DNA of 43,948 nt from Flavobacterium sp. CF136 (GCF_000282055.1 NZ_AKJZ01000029.1:1-43948); one strand, 5' to 3'. Positions 1 to 9,059 are shown, numbered from the stretch's first letter. Notes: a model not told the origin generated them from the letters alone. Numbers and translations are program-made.

Positions 1-552
1 GCTACAGGTCTTGCGGCAGGAAGTTATACCGTAACAATAACGGATGCGAACGGATGTACAGCGACACGTAATTATACCATTACTGAACCAGCACCTATAG
101 ACGCGACAACTTCGTTACTGGGAGCAACTATAACTGCTAATCAAGTTGGTGCAACATACCAATGGTTTGAATGTCCAAGTACTATAATATCAGGAGAAAC
201 CGGACAATCATTCACACCAACAGTTAATGGTTCTTATGGAGTTACCATAACAATCGGTGGATGTAGTGTTACATCATCATGCGTTTTAGTAAATACTTTA
301 GCTAATCCTGATTTTGAGGAAAAATCTAAATTTATAATGTATCCAAATCCAAGTAAGGGTATAGTGAATATAGAATGTGATTCTGATGGTGATTTAAATA
401 TTATAAATCAATTAGGACAAACTATTAAAACAGTAAAAGTTTCTTCCAACAGAATTAATACTATTAATATTGAAGGCCTTGCTGACGGTATTTATTTTAT
501 TCGCGAGAAAGGAAGTAAAACAGTTACACACAAATTAATTCTAAAGAAATAA
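1..552 (+). CDS. C-terminal part of a T9SS-secreted SprB-repeat adhesin (5' truncated)
   Basis: The frame is open from the first base and ends at TAA 550-552, so this is the last 183 residues of a larger protein. Residues 1-32 are the end of a SprB-type repeat (YTVTITDANGC). Residues about 35-100 form an Ig-like module with paired cysteines. Residues about 110-183 are a type A T9SS sorting tail starting at FIMYPNPSKG and ending in basic KLILKK. The family is exported by the Sec and type IX systems and exposed on the cell surface, where such proteins act in gliding or adhesion. A strong terminator follows 10 nt after the stop. The N-terminal architecture lies outside the window. Confidence 0.9.
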   Translation, partial: ATGLAAGSYTVTITDANGCTATRNYTITEPAPIDATTSLLGATITANQVGATYQWFECPSTIISGETGQSFTPTVNGSYGVTITIGGCSVTSSCVLVNTLANPDFEEKSKFIMYPNPSKGIVNIECDSDGDLNIINQLGQTIKTVKVSSNRINTINIEGLADGIYFIREKGSKTVTHKLILKK

Positions 553-562
553 TTGATAAAGG

Positions 563-587
563 GGGGATGTTTGACATCCCCTTTTTT
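563..587 (+). terminator. Rho-independent terminator after the adhesin
   Basis: Perfect 8-bp stem GGGGATGT / ACATCCCC with loop TTG, followed by six T. It lies 10 nt after the stop codon. Confidence 0.9.
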
Positions 588-663
588 AATTTAAAAACAC
601 AAATTATTTATGATAAACAATTACACACACTATAAACCGTCTTCTAACATTTAAATAAAATCT

Positions 664-1182
664 ATGGAAAGAAGATTATTTGCAAAAAAGGCCAGCCTGC
701 TGGCTTCCGGGGTTTTAATTTTTCCAACTGGAATCATATTATCTACCCCTGAACAAAATAATAGCAATCTTGATTTAACTCCTTTGTTTATTACTGGAAA
801 AAAAATTATAATAAAAGGATTAATTTTAGATTCCAAAACACATCTGCCAATAACTACAGATATAAATGTTAAAGTAAAAAGAAATAGATTTTATTCAAAA
901 AAACATTCTATTACTGCTATAAATGGATCTTATTCAATTTATTCCGGATTTTCAAATTCCGATAAAATATCTGAAAAAGTAATAATTGAAATTAAAATAA
1001 ATGGATACAAACCATATGAATCGAATCTTTACATAACCAAAAAAGGGTGTAATGTTCATAGTGACCAATGGCAATACAATCCGGATTTTAAATCCGAATA
1101 CTGCCCGGTAAATAAGGAAGAATCAGAATTTGTACTATCAAAATTTAATTTTTATTTAGTAAAAAATTCGATGTTCACTTAG
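664..1182 (+). CDS. Putative Tat-exported hypothetical protein
   Basis: 172 residues. The N-terminus MERRLFAKKASLLASG followed by a hydrophobic stretch to about residue 27 fits a twin-arginine signal (RRxFxK). The mature part, around residues 48-105, has a beta-rich pattern (KGLILDSKTHLPI...INGSYSIYSGF) resembling carboxypeptidase-regulatory-like or transthyretin-like folds. The C-terminal third holds two cysteines (KKGCNV, SEYCPV). I do not recognise a specific family and see no catalytic motif. It is a single-gene unit between two terminators. A periplasmic or surface role is inferred only from the signal. Confidence 0.7.
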   Translation: MERRLFAKKASLLASGVLIFPTGIILSTPEQNNSNLDLTPLFITGKKIIIKGLILDSKTHLPITTDINVKVKRNRFYSKKHSITAINGSYSIYSGFSNSDKISEKVIIEIKINGYKPYESNLYITKKGCNVHSDQWQYNPDFKSEYCPVNKEESEFVLSKFNFYLVKNSMFT

Positions 1183-1198
1183 AAGTGCTTACTAATGT

Positions 1199-1232
1199 AA
1201 AAAGGGAAAATTTAATTATTTTCCCTTTTTTT
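1199..1232 (+). terminator. Terminator between convergent genes
   Basis: AAAGGGAAAAT at 1201-1211 pairs with ATTTTCCCTTT at 1218-1228, and a T-run follows. The A-rich left flank lets it work for dnaB on the minus strand too. Confidence 0.8.
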
Positions 1233-1269
1233 ATTCTTTTAATTATATGTCATCAGGATTTAACAAAAC

Positions 1270-2817
1270 TTAAAATGGCACATCGCTATCGTCATCATCT
1301 TCATTCAGATTACTTCCGAAGGCTTCGTTGGCAGATGGCAGGTTTTTGGTAATAAAAGGATTATCATCATGATTCATTTTAGATGGTAAATCATCATAAC
1401 CTCCAGTAAAATCTTCAAGATTATCAAATTTACCTAAGTTTCCAATAAATTTCAAACGAATATTTTCAAGACTTCCATTACGGTGCTTTGCTATAATAAA
1501 TTCTGCCTGGCCGGCTGTTGGTGATTGTTCATCATCATCCCATTCTTCAATTTTATAATATTCAGGACGATAAATAAACGAAACGATATCGGCATCCTGC
1601 TCAATTGCTCCGGATTCACGAAGATCCGAAAGCAAAGGTCTTTTACTTGATCCACGAGTTTCAACCGCACGGGATAATTGCGAAAGTGCAATAACCGGAA
1701 CATTTAACTCTTTTGCCAAAGCTTTCAAGTTTCGGGAAATAGTCGAGATTTCCTGCTCACGATTCCCTCCTCCTCCTTTTCCGCTTCCTCCGGCAGTCAT
1801 CAGCTGCAAATAATCGACAATAATTAGTTTTATTCCGTGTTGTGACGCTAAACGACGGCATTTTGCACGTAAGTCGAAAATAGATAATGAAGGAGAATCA
1901 TCAATAAACAAAGGTGCTTTTTCTAAATCTTTTACTTTAGTACTTAGCTGTTCCCATTCATGCTTCTCCAGTTTCCCTGTTCTTAATTTTTCTGATGACA
2001 AACCTGTCTCAGAAGAAATAAGCCTTGTAATCAACTGTACGGAAGCCATCTCCAGAGAGAATACAGCCACCGGATGACCAAAATCAATTGCGATGTTACG
2101 GGCCATCGAAAGTACAAAAGCCGTTTTACCCATACCAGGACGGGCCGCTATAATAATTAAATCACTAGGCTGCCATCCTGAAGTTACCTGGTCTAATTTT
2201 TCAAAACCGGTTGCCACACCGCTCAAACCTTCTTTACCTGCAATTTCTTCAATACGTTTCTTTGCCTGTAAAACTAAACTCTGAGCCGTTTCAGAACTTC
2301 GTTTAATATTTCCTTGAGTTACTTCATAAAGTTTTGATTCCGCTTTATCCAGCAAATCAAATACATCGGTAGTTTCATCATAAGATTCTTCAATAATTTC
2401 CGAAGAAATTCGAATTAAACTTCTCTGAATATATTTTTGAAGTATAATACGGGAGTGAAATTCAATGTGTGCCGAAGAGGCTATTTTTTGTGTCAGCTGA
2501 ATTAAATAAAAATCACCGCCGGCTAATTCCAGCTTACCATTTTTTTTAAGTTGTGTGGAAACAGTAAGTAAATCAATTGGCTGTGTTTCTGTAAAAAGTT
2601 GTACAATGGCTTCAAAAATAAATTTATGTGCATCTTTATAAAAAGCATCAGGCTGCAGAATATCAATTACATCATCAACTCCTTTTTTATCAATCATCAT
2701 TGCCCCAAGTACAGCTTCTTCTAAATCAAGTACTTGTGGTGGTAATTTTCCTTTTTCTAAGTTAATAATCGTGGTTTTTTCAACCTTTATTGGGTTTATA
2801 TTTTTGAAATTTTCCAT
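1270..2817 (-). CDS. dnaB: Replicative DNA helicase DnaB
   Basis: 515 residues, slightly longer than the roughly 470 of E. coli DnaB. Residues about 25-130 form the DnaB N-terminal domain (LPPQVLDLEEAVLGAMM). The RecA-like ATPase domain starts near residue 200: Walker A ARPGMGKT at 225-232, Walker B LIIVDYLQLM near 330, then the arginine-rich DLRESGAIEQDADIV region. The C-terminus is an acidic tail (NEDDDDSDVPF). The product unwinds DNA at the replication fork as a hexamer. A CGAAAGTA box at 2822-2829 (TACTTTCG on the minus strand) lies only 4 nt upstream of the ATG, so the message may be almost leaderless. No intein or frameshift is seen. Confidence 0.98.
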   Translation of the reverse strand: MENFKNINPIKVEKTTIINLEKGKLPPQVLDLEEAVLGAMMIDKKGVDDVIDILQPDAFYKDAHKFIFEAIVQLFTETQPIDLLTVSTQLKKNGKLELAGGDFYLIQLTQKIASSAHIEFHSRIILQKYIQRSLIRISSEIIEESYDETTDVFDLLDKAESKLYEVTQGNIKRSSETAQSLVLQAKKRIEEIAGKEGLSGVATGFEKLDQVTSGWQPSDLIIIAARPGMGKTAFVLSMARNIAIDFGHPVAVFSLEMASVQLITRLISSETGLSSEKLRTGKLEKHEWEQLSTKVKDLEKAPLFIDDSPSLSIFDLRAKCRRLASQHGIKLIIVDYLQLMTAGGSGKGGGGNREQEISTISRNLKALAKELNVPVIALSQLSRAVETRGSSKRPLLSDLRESGAIEQDADIVSFIYRPEYYKIEEWDDDEQSPTAGQAEFIIAKHRNGSLENIRLKFIGNLGKFDNLEDFTGGYDDLPSKMNHDDNPFITKNLPSANEAFGSNLNEDDDDSDVPF

Positions 2818-2903
2818 ATAGCGAAAGTAGCAAATTTTAAAAAAATATTACTATCTAGTTATAACTATTAATTGTTTATAAGTATCGTTTTTTTGTTTAT
2901 AAC

Positions 2904-2940
2904 CAAAAAAAAATCCGAAACGGTAAGGCTTCGGATTTTA
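2904..2940 (-). terminator. Terminator of accA
   Basis: Stem 2911-2919 (AAATCCGAA) pairs with 2930-2938 (TTCGGATTT). Read on the minus strand it ends in a long T-run, placed just downstream of the accA stop. Confidence 0.85.
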
Positions 2941-2957
2941 AATCATTTTTCAAGAAT

Positions 2958-3911
2958 TTACTCTTTATACTCGCCCATCTTACTGTATTTGTCCATTCTT
3001 TGGGCAATTAAGTCAGCTGTTGATAAGTCTTTCAATTCATTATATCCTTTTGTAATGTATTCAGTAACCGTTTTAAAAGTAGTTTCGCGGTCATAGTGTG
3101 CTCCTCCTAATGGTTCCGGAATAACATCATCAACTAATTTTTGTTTTTTCATGTCAGAAGAAGTCAATTTTAAAGCATCAGCTGCACGTTCTTTATACTC
3201 CCAGCTTTTCCATAAAATAGAAGAACATGATTCCGGAGAAATTACAGAATACCAAGTATTTTCCAACATATATACTTTATCTCCAACACCAATCCCTAAA
3301 GCTCCTCCAGAAGCACCTTCACCAACAATAATCGTGATAATTGGCACTTTCAACCGGACCATTTCAAAAATATTTCTGGCAATCGCTTCACCTTGTCCAC
3401 GTTCTTCGGCTTCAAGTCCCGGATATGCACCCGGAGTATCAATCAAAGTTAGAACTGGTATACCAAATTTCTCTGCCATTTTCATCAAACGCAAAGCTTT
3501 ACGGTATCCTTCAGGGTTTGCCATTCCAAAATTACGATACTGGCGTGTTTTTGTATTAAACCCTTTCTGCTGTCCAACAATCATAAACGATTGCCCGTTA
3601 ACCTTCCCTAATCCGCCAACCATTGCTTTATCGTCTTTAAAGCCGCGATCGCCATGAAGTTCTAAAAAAGTTTCACCACAAATTGCCCTGATATAATCTA
3701 AAGTATACGGTCTATTTGGGTGTCTTGAAAGCTGAACACGCTGCCATGCCGTGAGGTTTTTATATATTTCTCTCTTAGTTTGCTCTAATTTTTTGTTGAT
3801 TTCCTTGCAGGTTGGTGTTACATCAACAGCAGATTCTTTTCCAATTATAACACACTTTTGTAACTGTTCTTCAAGTTCTTTTATTGGAAGCTCAAAATCT
3901 AAATATTCCAT
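2958..3911 (-). CDS. accA: Acetyl-CoA carboxylase carboxyltransferase subunit alpha
   Basis: 317 residues, normal for AccA. It transfers the carboxyl group from biotin to acetyl-CoA to make malonyl-CoA, together with AccD, which is not in this window. Recognisable blocks are the N-terminal helix [34 protein letters not shown], the IDTPGAYPG motif, the oxyanion-hole glycine stretch [15 protein letters not shown], and [29 protein letters not shown] element on the minus strand (plus 3944-3951) lies 32 nt upstream of the ATG. The gene has its own terminator and is a single transcription unit. Confidence 0.98.
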   Translation of the reverse strand: MEYLDFELPIKELEEQLQKCVIIGKESAVDVTPTCKEINKKLEQTKREIYKNLTAWQRVQLSRHPNRPYTLDYIRAICGETFLELHGDRGFKDDKAMVGGLGKVNGQSFMIVGQQKGFNTKTRQYRNFGMANPEGYRKALRLMKMAEKFGIPVLTLIDTPGAYPGLEAEERGQGEAIARNIFEMVRLKVPIITIIVGEGASGGALGIGVGDKVYMLENTWYSVISPESCSSILWKSWEYKERAADALKLTSSDMKKQKLVDDVIPEPLGGAHYDRETTFKTVTEYITKGYNELKDLSTADLIAQRMDKYSKMGEYKE

Positions 3912-3943
3912 GGATTTTTGAATTTTGTTTGTAAATCGAACCG

Positions 3944-3951
3944 CAAATATA
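3944..3951 (-). promoter_or_regulatory. -7 element of the accA promoter
   Basis: Plus-strand CAAATATA reads TATATTTG on the minus strand, an exact match to the Bacteroidota TAnnTTTG element. I see no convincing TTG -33 box. Confidence 0.6.
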
Positions 3952-4022
3952 AAAATATTATATCATTGGCGCAGTTAATTGTTGTTTAAAGTATAAATTG
4001 AATTTTCAAAATAAGTAAAACA

Positions 4023-4910
4023 TTACACTTCCTTCTTCTTTTGATAATGTTTAAAAACACCATTTAAGATAACTGTAATCACAATTATTATGGCGCCAAT
4101 ATAAAATTCCGTACTCATTTTTTCTTTTCCCCCAAGAATAAAATAAGCCAGGACAATTCCGTAAACCGGCTCTAAATTAGTCGTTAACATCACAGTGTAA
4201 GGAGTTAATTTTTGCATAACTTTTACCGAAGCCGTAAAAGCATAAGCTGTACAGACTGATGCTAAAACAAACAATAAAACCCAGTTATTTAATGATATTG
4301 AGAAGAAATCTGCATTGAATTTCCCCAGCACTAAAAAATAAATCGAAATAAAGAAAACCCCGGCACCAAATTCATAAAAAGTAATTACTGATGGTTCATG
4401 ATCTGCTATTAATTTCCCATTCATCAGCGTAAATAATACACCAAGAATAATAGAAGCCAATGCAAAATAAACACCGTGCAAATACTTAATTTCAACCTGC
4501 AAAATTAATGCTAAACCTCCAATAATTACAAGTCCGAAAAAAACCTCGTACCATAATACTTTCCTTCCAAAAAAAAGGGGCTCTAGCAAAGATGCAAAAA
4601 AAGCTCCAAGCGAAAATATCGAAAGCGTTATGGAAACATTTGAAACATGAATGGCTTTAAAAAAGAAAATCCAGTGGAGTGCTATTAATAATCCGACGAA
4701 AATCAATTTAAAAAATTCTTTAACAGGAACCTGAAAAGATTGTTTTTTGTAAACGATAAAAACTCCCAGAAAGATTCCGGCAAGAAGCATTCTGTACCAA
4801 ACCAAATTTTCGGCATCAATCGTGATTAACGCACCCAAAATGGCTGTAAAACCCCAAATAAAAACAATTAAATGAAGATTTAAATAACTTTTTAAATTAT
4901 CGTTTCGCAT
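4023..4910 (-). CDS. EamA/DMT-family transporter
   Basis: 295 residues from ATG 4910; a longer in-frame start at 4940 lies deep in the upstream gene and is less likely. About ten hydrophobic helices in two EamA-type halves. The first half starts LHLIVFIWGFTAILGALITI; the second carries YEFGAGVFFISIYFL and LTTNLEPVYGIVLAYFILGGKE, the conserved LEPV/G block of these inner-membrane permeases. The substrate cannot be told from sequence; the superfamily includes amino-acid and metabolite exporters. It overlaps the end of the lptF/G-like gene by 14 nt, so the two are probably translationally coupled. A lysine-rich HYQKKKEV end is normal. Confidence 0.9.
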   Translation of the reverse strand: MRNDNLKSYLNLHLIVFIWGFTAILGALITIDAENLVWYRMLLAGIFLGVFIVYKKQSFQVPVKEFFKLIFVGLLIALHWIFFFKAIHVSNVSITLSIFSLGAFFASLLEPLFFGRKVLWYEVFFGLVIIGGLALILQVEIKYLHGVYFALASIILGVLFTLMNGKLIADHEPSVITFYEFGAGVFFISIYFLVLGKFNADFFSISLNNWVLLFVLASVCTAYAFTASVKVMQKLTPYTVMLTTNLEPVYGIVLAYFILGGKEKMSTEFYIGAIIIVITVILNGVFKHYQKKKEV

Positions 4911-5985
4911 TTCGTAATAAATAAACCGCCAGCATTCCAAAAACGATATTCGGAAACCATACCGCTAAAAAAGGTGAAAAAGTAGATTTTTCGGCAAGAG
5001 TGCCAAATATTTTATCGAAAAACACAAAAGAAAATGCAATTGCAATTCCAATAGCAAGATTGACACCCATACCACCACGGCGTTTCATGGAAGAAACTGC
5101 AACAGCTATAATTGTCAGGATGAAAGCAGATACAGGAACGCTGTATTTTTTATAAAGCACTACTAAGTAAGTATTTATATTTCCTGAACCACGTTTTCTT
5201 TCTTTTTCAATAAATTTATAAAGCTTTCCTAAACTCAAGGTTTCAGCGATATAAACGACAGGGGTTAAATCCTCTAATTCAAACTTGAAAGCAACATTTT
5301 TTTCAGGTACTTTTTCAATTTTGTCGCTCAGTCCGCCAACTGTTCTTTTAGTATAATCATACAGCGTATATATTTTCTTTTTGGGATCCCATTTAATACG
5401 GCTTGCAGTAATTTTATAAGTTAATTTATCTTTTTCAAAATGTTCTAACGAAAAATTAAAAGCTGTTTTAGACTCATCATTAAAACTATTAACAAAAATA
5501 AAATCGTTGTCATTAATTTGTCTGTAAACATTAGTATTTTCACCGCGCATTTCGGCTTTACCATTTCCTTTGAGATACGTATATCTAAAATTATTAAATC
5601 CTTCACTGGCAGCAGGAACAATAAAAAATCCCATTAAAAGCACAAAAACCGAAACAATAGAAGCTCCAATAATATAAGGTCGTAAAAAGCGTGTGAATGA
5701 AATTCCCGAGCTCAAAATTGCAATAATTTCAGTGTTATTTGCCAGTTTTGAAGTAAACCAGATTACCGATAAAAACAAAAATATCGGAAACAGGGAATTT
5801 GCAAAATACACCGTGAAATTATAATAATAGATCGCAATATCCATAAACGGAATTTTGTTCTCCAGCATTTTATTCACCTTTTCAGAAACGTCAATTACAA
5901 TTCCAATCGGAATAAATAATAGCAACATTACCGAAAAAGTGGCCAAATATCTTTTTAAAATATACTTATCTATTATCGTTAACAT
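4897..5985 (-). CDS. LptF/LptG-family lipopolysaccharide export permease
   Basis: 362 residues from ATG 5985 (MLTIIDKYILKRYLATF). A start 13 codons upstream would begin inside a short intergenic repeat and is rejected. Layout is typical of YjgP/YjgQ permeases: one N-terminal helix (FSVMLLLFIPIGIVIDV), two more around residues 55-110, a periplasmic beta-jellyroll from about 120 to 265, and three C-terminal helices. The family member is a membrane half of the LptB2FG ABC transporter that extracts LPS from the inner membrane. F and G cannot be separated confidently here. It lies downstream of tgt on the same strand, and its 3' end overlaps the transporter gene. Confidence 0.9.
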   Translation of the reverse strand: MLTIIDKYILKRYLATFSVMLLLFIPIGIVIDVSEKVNKMLENKIPFMDIAIYYYNFTVYFANSLFPIFLFLSVIWFTSKLANNTEIIAILSSGISFTRFLRPYIIGASIVSVFVLLMGFFIVPAASEGFNNFRYTYLKGNGKAEMRGENTNVYRQINDNDFIFVNSFNDESKTAFNFSLEHFEKDKLTYKITASRIKWDPKKKIYTLYDYTKRTVGGLSDKIEKVPEKNVAFKFELEDLTPVVYIAETLSLGKLYKFIEKERKRGSGNINTYLVVLYKKYSVPVSAFILTIIAVAVSSMKRRGGMGVNLAIGIAIAFSFVFFDKIFGTLAEKSTFSPFLAVWFPNIVFGMLAVYLLRNAKR

Positions 5986-6031
5986 ATATCTTTTAGTTTC
6001 AAGTTGAAAAGCTTCTCGTTTCAAGTTCCAA

Positions 6032-6060
6032 GTTTCAGGTTCCTGTGAGCAACCTGAAAC
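6032..6060. repeat. Short intergenic inverted repeat between tgt and lptF/G
   Basis: GTTTCAGGTT (6032-6041) and AACCTGAAAC (6051-6060) are perfect 10-bp arms around CCTGTGAGC. CTGAAACT continues the unit. Related GAAACTTGAAAC / ACCTGAAAC words occur at 7311-7342. No T-run follows on the minus strand, so a processing or repeat element is more likely than a terminator. Confidence 0.7.
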
Positions 6061-6085
6061 CTGAAACTAAAAAACATGAAACTCT

Positions 6086-7216
6086 TTATAATCTTTGACT
6101 CATATTTTTAACCATCATTTCTTTCCATGGTCTAAAATCTCCTGCTAAGATATGTTTTCTGGCTTCACGAACCAACCACATATAAAAACCAAGGTTATGA
6201 ATTGTCGCAATTTGTTTTCCTAAATATTCATTGGCAGCAAACAAATGACGTAAATAAGCTTTCGTATATTCTGTATCAACAAAAGTATGTCCCATTTCGT
6301 CAATTGGAGAAAAATCAGCTTCCCATTTTTTATTTTTAATATTGATTGTCCCGTTTGACGTAAACAGCATACCATTTCTGGCGTTACGTGTTGGCATTAC
6401 ACAATCGAACATATCAATTCCTAAAGCAATATTTTCCAAAATATTAATCGGAGTCCCGACCCCCATTAAATATCGGGGTTTATCTTCCGGTAAAATTTCA
6501 CAAACAACTTCGGTCATAGCATACATTTCTTCAGCAGGCTCTCCTACCGATAAACCTCCAATAGCATTTCCTTGCTGACCTGAATTAGCAATATATTCAG
6601 CCGATTGACGACGCAAATCTTTGTAAGTACTTCCCTGAACAATCGGGAAAAATGTTTGCTCATACCCATATTTGTAAGGCACTTTGTCCAAATGACTGAT
6701 ACAACGATCCAACCAGCGGTGCGTCATGTGCATCGAGCGTTGCGCATATCTGTAATCGCAGGGATAAGGCGTACACTCATCAAAAGCCATTATAATATCG
6801 GCTCCAATAGTACGCTGAATTTCCATTACATTTTCCGGTGTAAAAAAATGATACGAACCATCAATATGTGATTTGAACTTCACTCCTTCTTCCTTAATTT
6901 TTCGGTTATTTGAAAGCGAATACACCTGGTACCCTCCTGAATCCGTCAAAATATTACGGTCCCAGTTCATGAATTTATGCAACCCGCCTGCTTTTTCAAG
7001 AATCTCAGTCTGCGGACGTAAATATAAATGGTATGTATTTCCAAGAATAATATCAGGATTAATATCCTCCTTAAGTTCACGTTGGTGTACTCCTTTTACA
7101 GAAGCAACAGTACCAACGGGCATAAAAATAGGAGTTTCAATAACTCCGTGATCAGTAGTAATGCTCCCCGCCCTTGCTTTCGATTGCGGATCTTTTTGTA
7201 ATAAATCAAACTTCAT
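6086..7216 (-). CDS. tgt: tRNA-guanine transglycosylase
   Basis: 376 residues, family-typical. It exchanges guanine-34 of GUN-anticodon tRNAs for the queuosine precursor. Visible blocks: TDSGGYQVYS (general acid D92), MAFDECTPYPCDY, the substrate loop IGGLSVGEP, and FDCVMPTRNARNG with the nucleophile D271. Unusually, three of the four zinc ligands of the E. coli type enzyme are not cysteine: the segment reads SPIDEMGHTFVDTEY, giving G309, T311 and D314, while the histidine (H340 in TIHNL) is kept. A TATCTTTG -7 element on the minus strand lies 19 nt upstream. It heads the tgt - lptF/G - EamA gene string. Confidence 0.97.
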   Translation of the reverse strand: MKFDLLQKDPQSKARAGSITTDHGVIETPIFMPVGTVASVKGVHQRELKEDINPDIILGNTYHLYLRPQTEILEKAGGLHKFMNWDRNILTDSGGYQVYSLSNNRKIKEEGVKFKSHIDGSYHFFTPENVMEIQRTIGADIIMAFDECTPYPCDYRYAQRSMHMTHRWLDRCISHLDKVPYKYGYEQTFFPIVQGSTYKDLRRQSAEYIANSGQQGNAIGGLSVGEPAEEMYAMTEVVCEILPEDKPRYLMGVGTPINILENIALGIDMFDCVMPTRNARNGMLFTSNGTINIKNKKWEADFSPIDEMGHTFVDTEYTKAYLRHLFAANEYLGKQIATIHNLGFYMWLVREARKHILAGDFRPWKEMMVKNMSQRL

Positions 7217-7235
7217 ATATGCGTTTTTCAGTCGG

Positions 7236-7243
7236 CAAAGATA
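7236..7243 (-). promoter_or_regulatory. -7 element of the tgt operon promoter
   Basis: Plus CAAAGATA is TATCTTTG on the minus strand (TAnnTTTG), 19 nt before the tgt ATG. Confidence 0.6.
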
Positions 7244-7354
7244 GGCTAATTTAAGGGAAAATTAATTAGATAATTTGTCAATTAGAAAATTAGATAATGT
7301 TTTACTAATCTGAAACTTGAAACAAAGAAAAACCTGAAACTTTAACTTTTATTT

Positions 7355-7465
7355 GGGCGTTTCCCAAGGGCCGGGCTATCCATTATATCTTTTGTTCCAT
7401 TTCTTTTAGTAGTCAAACAAGACTTTCATCTTGTCACAAAAGGATAACATTCCTATCCCTAACGC
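7355..7465. repeat. Folded intergenic element with nested inverted repeats
   Basis: The ends GGGCGTT (7355-7361) and AACGC (7461-7465) are complementary over 5 bp. Inside, CTTTTGT (7389-7395) pairs with ACAAAAG (7436-7442), and CAAGA (7418-7422) with TCTTG (7429-7433). Blocks GGGCTATCC and CCTATCCC sit near the two ends. I recall similar GGGCGTT...GGGCTATCC...CTATCCCTAACGC sequences as dispersed intergenic repeats in Flavobacteriia; that is memory, not a search. Confidence 0.55.
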
Positions 7466-7608
7466 AATAATATGTGAATACTAAAACATCCCGTTATAAA
7501 AATATAATATTCTAACGATAAGTACTTTATAACTTTACTCTTTGTGAGGAATAAAAAAAACCAGTACAACTATTTTCAATATTCCTCAGTACTCTAAAAA
7601 TAGAAATC

Positions 7609-7923
7609 ATGAAAAATCTACACGAAAAAAAAGCAATAAATGAAGACGAAATCGAAAGAAATCTAAACGAATTGGATTATCCTCCCAAAGAAGACATTTA
7701 TAACCAGGAGGAAAAAATAAAAAACATTAATCCGGAAAACATCAATACTGAAAAATCTATTGACCAGAAAGAAGGTGAATGGAATGAGAATACCTTTAAT
7801 ATTGATAAAGAAGACATAACCGGTAATGATCTGGATGTTCCCGGTTCTGAGCTCGATGACGAACAAGAAAAAATCGGTTCTGAAGACGAAGAAAATAATT
7901 ACTATAGCGAAAGTGATAATTAA
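7609..7923 (+). CDS. Small acidic hypothetical protein
   Basis: 104 residues, very rich in Asp, Glu and Asn, with no signal peptide or membrane segment. The C-terminal block DLDVPGSELDDEQEKIGSEDEENNYYS looks like a conserved motif that I associate from memory with small acidic proteins of flavobacteria. It is probably cytosolic and largely disordered. Function unknown. It is a single gene with its own terminator at 7946-7973. Confidence 0.75.
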   Translation: MKNLHEKKAINEDEIERNLNELDYPPKEDIYNQEEKIKNINPENINTEKSIDQKEGEWNENTFNIDKEDITGNDLDVPGSELDDEQEKIGSEDEENNYYSESDN

Positions 7924-7945
7924 TTATCTAAACAATAACAAAATT

Positions 7946-7973
7946 AAAGCCTTGACAAACAGGGCTTTTTTTA
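7946..7973 (+). terminator. Terminator of the acidic protein gene
   Basis: AAAGCC (7946-7951) pairs with GGCTTT (7963-7968), followed by a T-run. Confidence 0.75.
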
Positions 7974-8118
7974 TTTACACACAAGAAAAATAAAAGCAGT
8001 TTTCTAAAATCTCAGGCATATTCTCCAAACAAAAACCAAAACACTTAGATTTTTTTTTAAATATCTATAAAAAAAGAACCAAAATTTAACAATTGTGACA
8101 AACTAAAGCAAAAAATCA

Positions 8119-8150
8119 TTTGTCTCCCCGCAAAATAAAAATTACTTTTG
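8119..8150 (+). promoter_or_regulatory. Promoter of the transketolase operon
   Basis: TTTG at 8119-8122 and TACTTTTG at 8143-8150 are 20 nt apart, an excellent match to the flavobacterial TTG-N17-23-TAnnTTTG consensus. Confidence 0.8.
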
Positions 8151-8175
8151 CACCAGTTTAACTTTTACATATAAA

Positions 8176-9027
8176 ATGAAGCCTAACACACAACAATTAA
8201 GCGATTTAACTATCCAAGTAAGAAGAGATATTCTTCGAATGGTACATGCTGTCAACTCAGGCCACCCAGGCGGTTCACTAGGTTGTACTGAATTTTTGGT
8301 AACACTATACCAAAATATTATGGAACGTAAAGAAGGTTTTGATATGCACGGAATCGGAGAAGATATTTTCTTCCTTTCAAACGGACATATTTCTCCTGTA
8401 TTTTATAGCGTTTTAGCACGCAGCGGTTATTTCCCTGTTTCAGAACTTGCAACATTCAGATTACTAAACTCTCGTTTACAAGGACATCCAACAACTCACG
8501 AAGGATTACCTGGAGTTCGTATTGCTTCTGGTTCATTAGGACAAGGTTTATCTGTAGCTCTTGGTGCAGCTCAGGCTAAAAAATTAAATGGAGACAATCA
8601 TTTAATTTACACTTTACATGGTGATGGTGAATTGCAGGAAGGTCAAAACTGGGAAGCTATCATGTATGCTTCTGCAAAAAAAGTAGACAACCTTATCGCT
8701 ACTATCGATGTTAACGGAAAACAAATTGACGGAACTACTGACGAAGTTCTTGCAATGGGAAGCCTTCGTGCTAAATTTGAAGCTTTTGATTGGGACGTTT
8801 TAGAAATCACAGAAGGAAATAGTATCGAGGCAATTATTGCCGGATTAACTGATGCTAAATCAAGAACAGGAAAAGGAAAACCAGTTTGTATTTTATTACA
8901 TACTGAAATGGGTAATGGTGTTGACTTCATGATGCATACTCACGCCTGGCACGGAAAAGCACCAAACAATGATCAGTTGGCAACTGCTTTGGCTCAAAAC
9001 TATTCTGAAGATCAAATCGATTACTAA
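8176..9027 (+). CDS. Transketolase, N-terminal (TPP-binding) subunit
   Basis: 283 residues: only the thiamine-diphosphate pyrophosphate-binding half of transketolase. Visible are NSGHPGGSLGCTEF (residues about 30-43), FLSNGHISPVFYS, GSLGQGLSVALG and the TPP motif GDGELQEGQNWEA...DVNGKQIDG. With its partner it moves two-carbon ketol units in the non-oxidative pentose phosphate pathway. Gene splitting is common in Bacteroidota and archaea. The partner follows 78 nt downstream, the gap holding a short tandem repeat. A strong promoter lies 25 nt upstream of the ATG. Confidence 0.95.
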   Translation: MKPNTQQLSDLTIQVRRDILRMVHAVNSGHPGGSLGCTEFLVTLYQNIMERKEGFDMHGIGEDIFFLSNGHISPVFYSVLARSGYFPVSELATFRLLNSRLQGHPTTHEGLPGVRIASGSLGQGLSVALGAAQAKKLNGDNHLIYTLHGDGELQEGQNWEAIMYASAKKVDNLIATIDVNGKQIDGTTDEVLAMGSLRAKFEAFDWDVLEITEGNSIEAIIAGLTDAKSRTGKGKPVCILLHTEMGNGVDFMMHTHAWHGKAPNNDQLATALAQNYSEDQIDY

Positions 9028-9059
9028 AAAAGTGTTCAGTCTCAGTGACAGTTTTCAGC

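Larger units (their letters stand above)
7217..7608. other. 392-bp intergenic region with repeats
   Basis: Holds the tgt promoter, a GAAACTTGAAAC / ACCTGAAAC repeat at 7311-7342, and the folded element at 7355-7465. No ORF here looks coding. Confidence 0.7.

Noticed and set aside
2872..3096. Plus-strand ORF over the accA terminator
   Set aside because: It runs through a terminator and antisense to accA.
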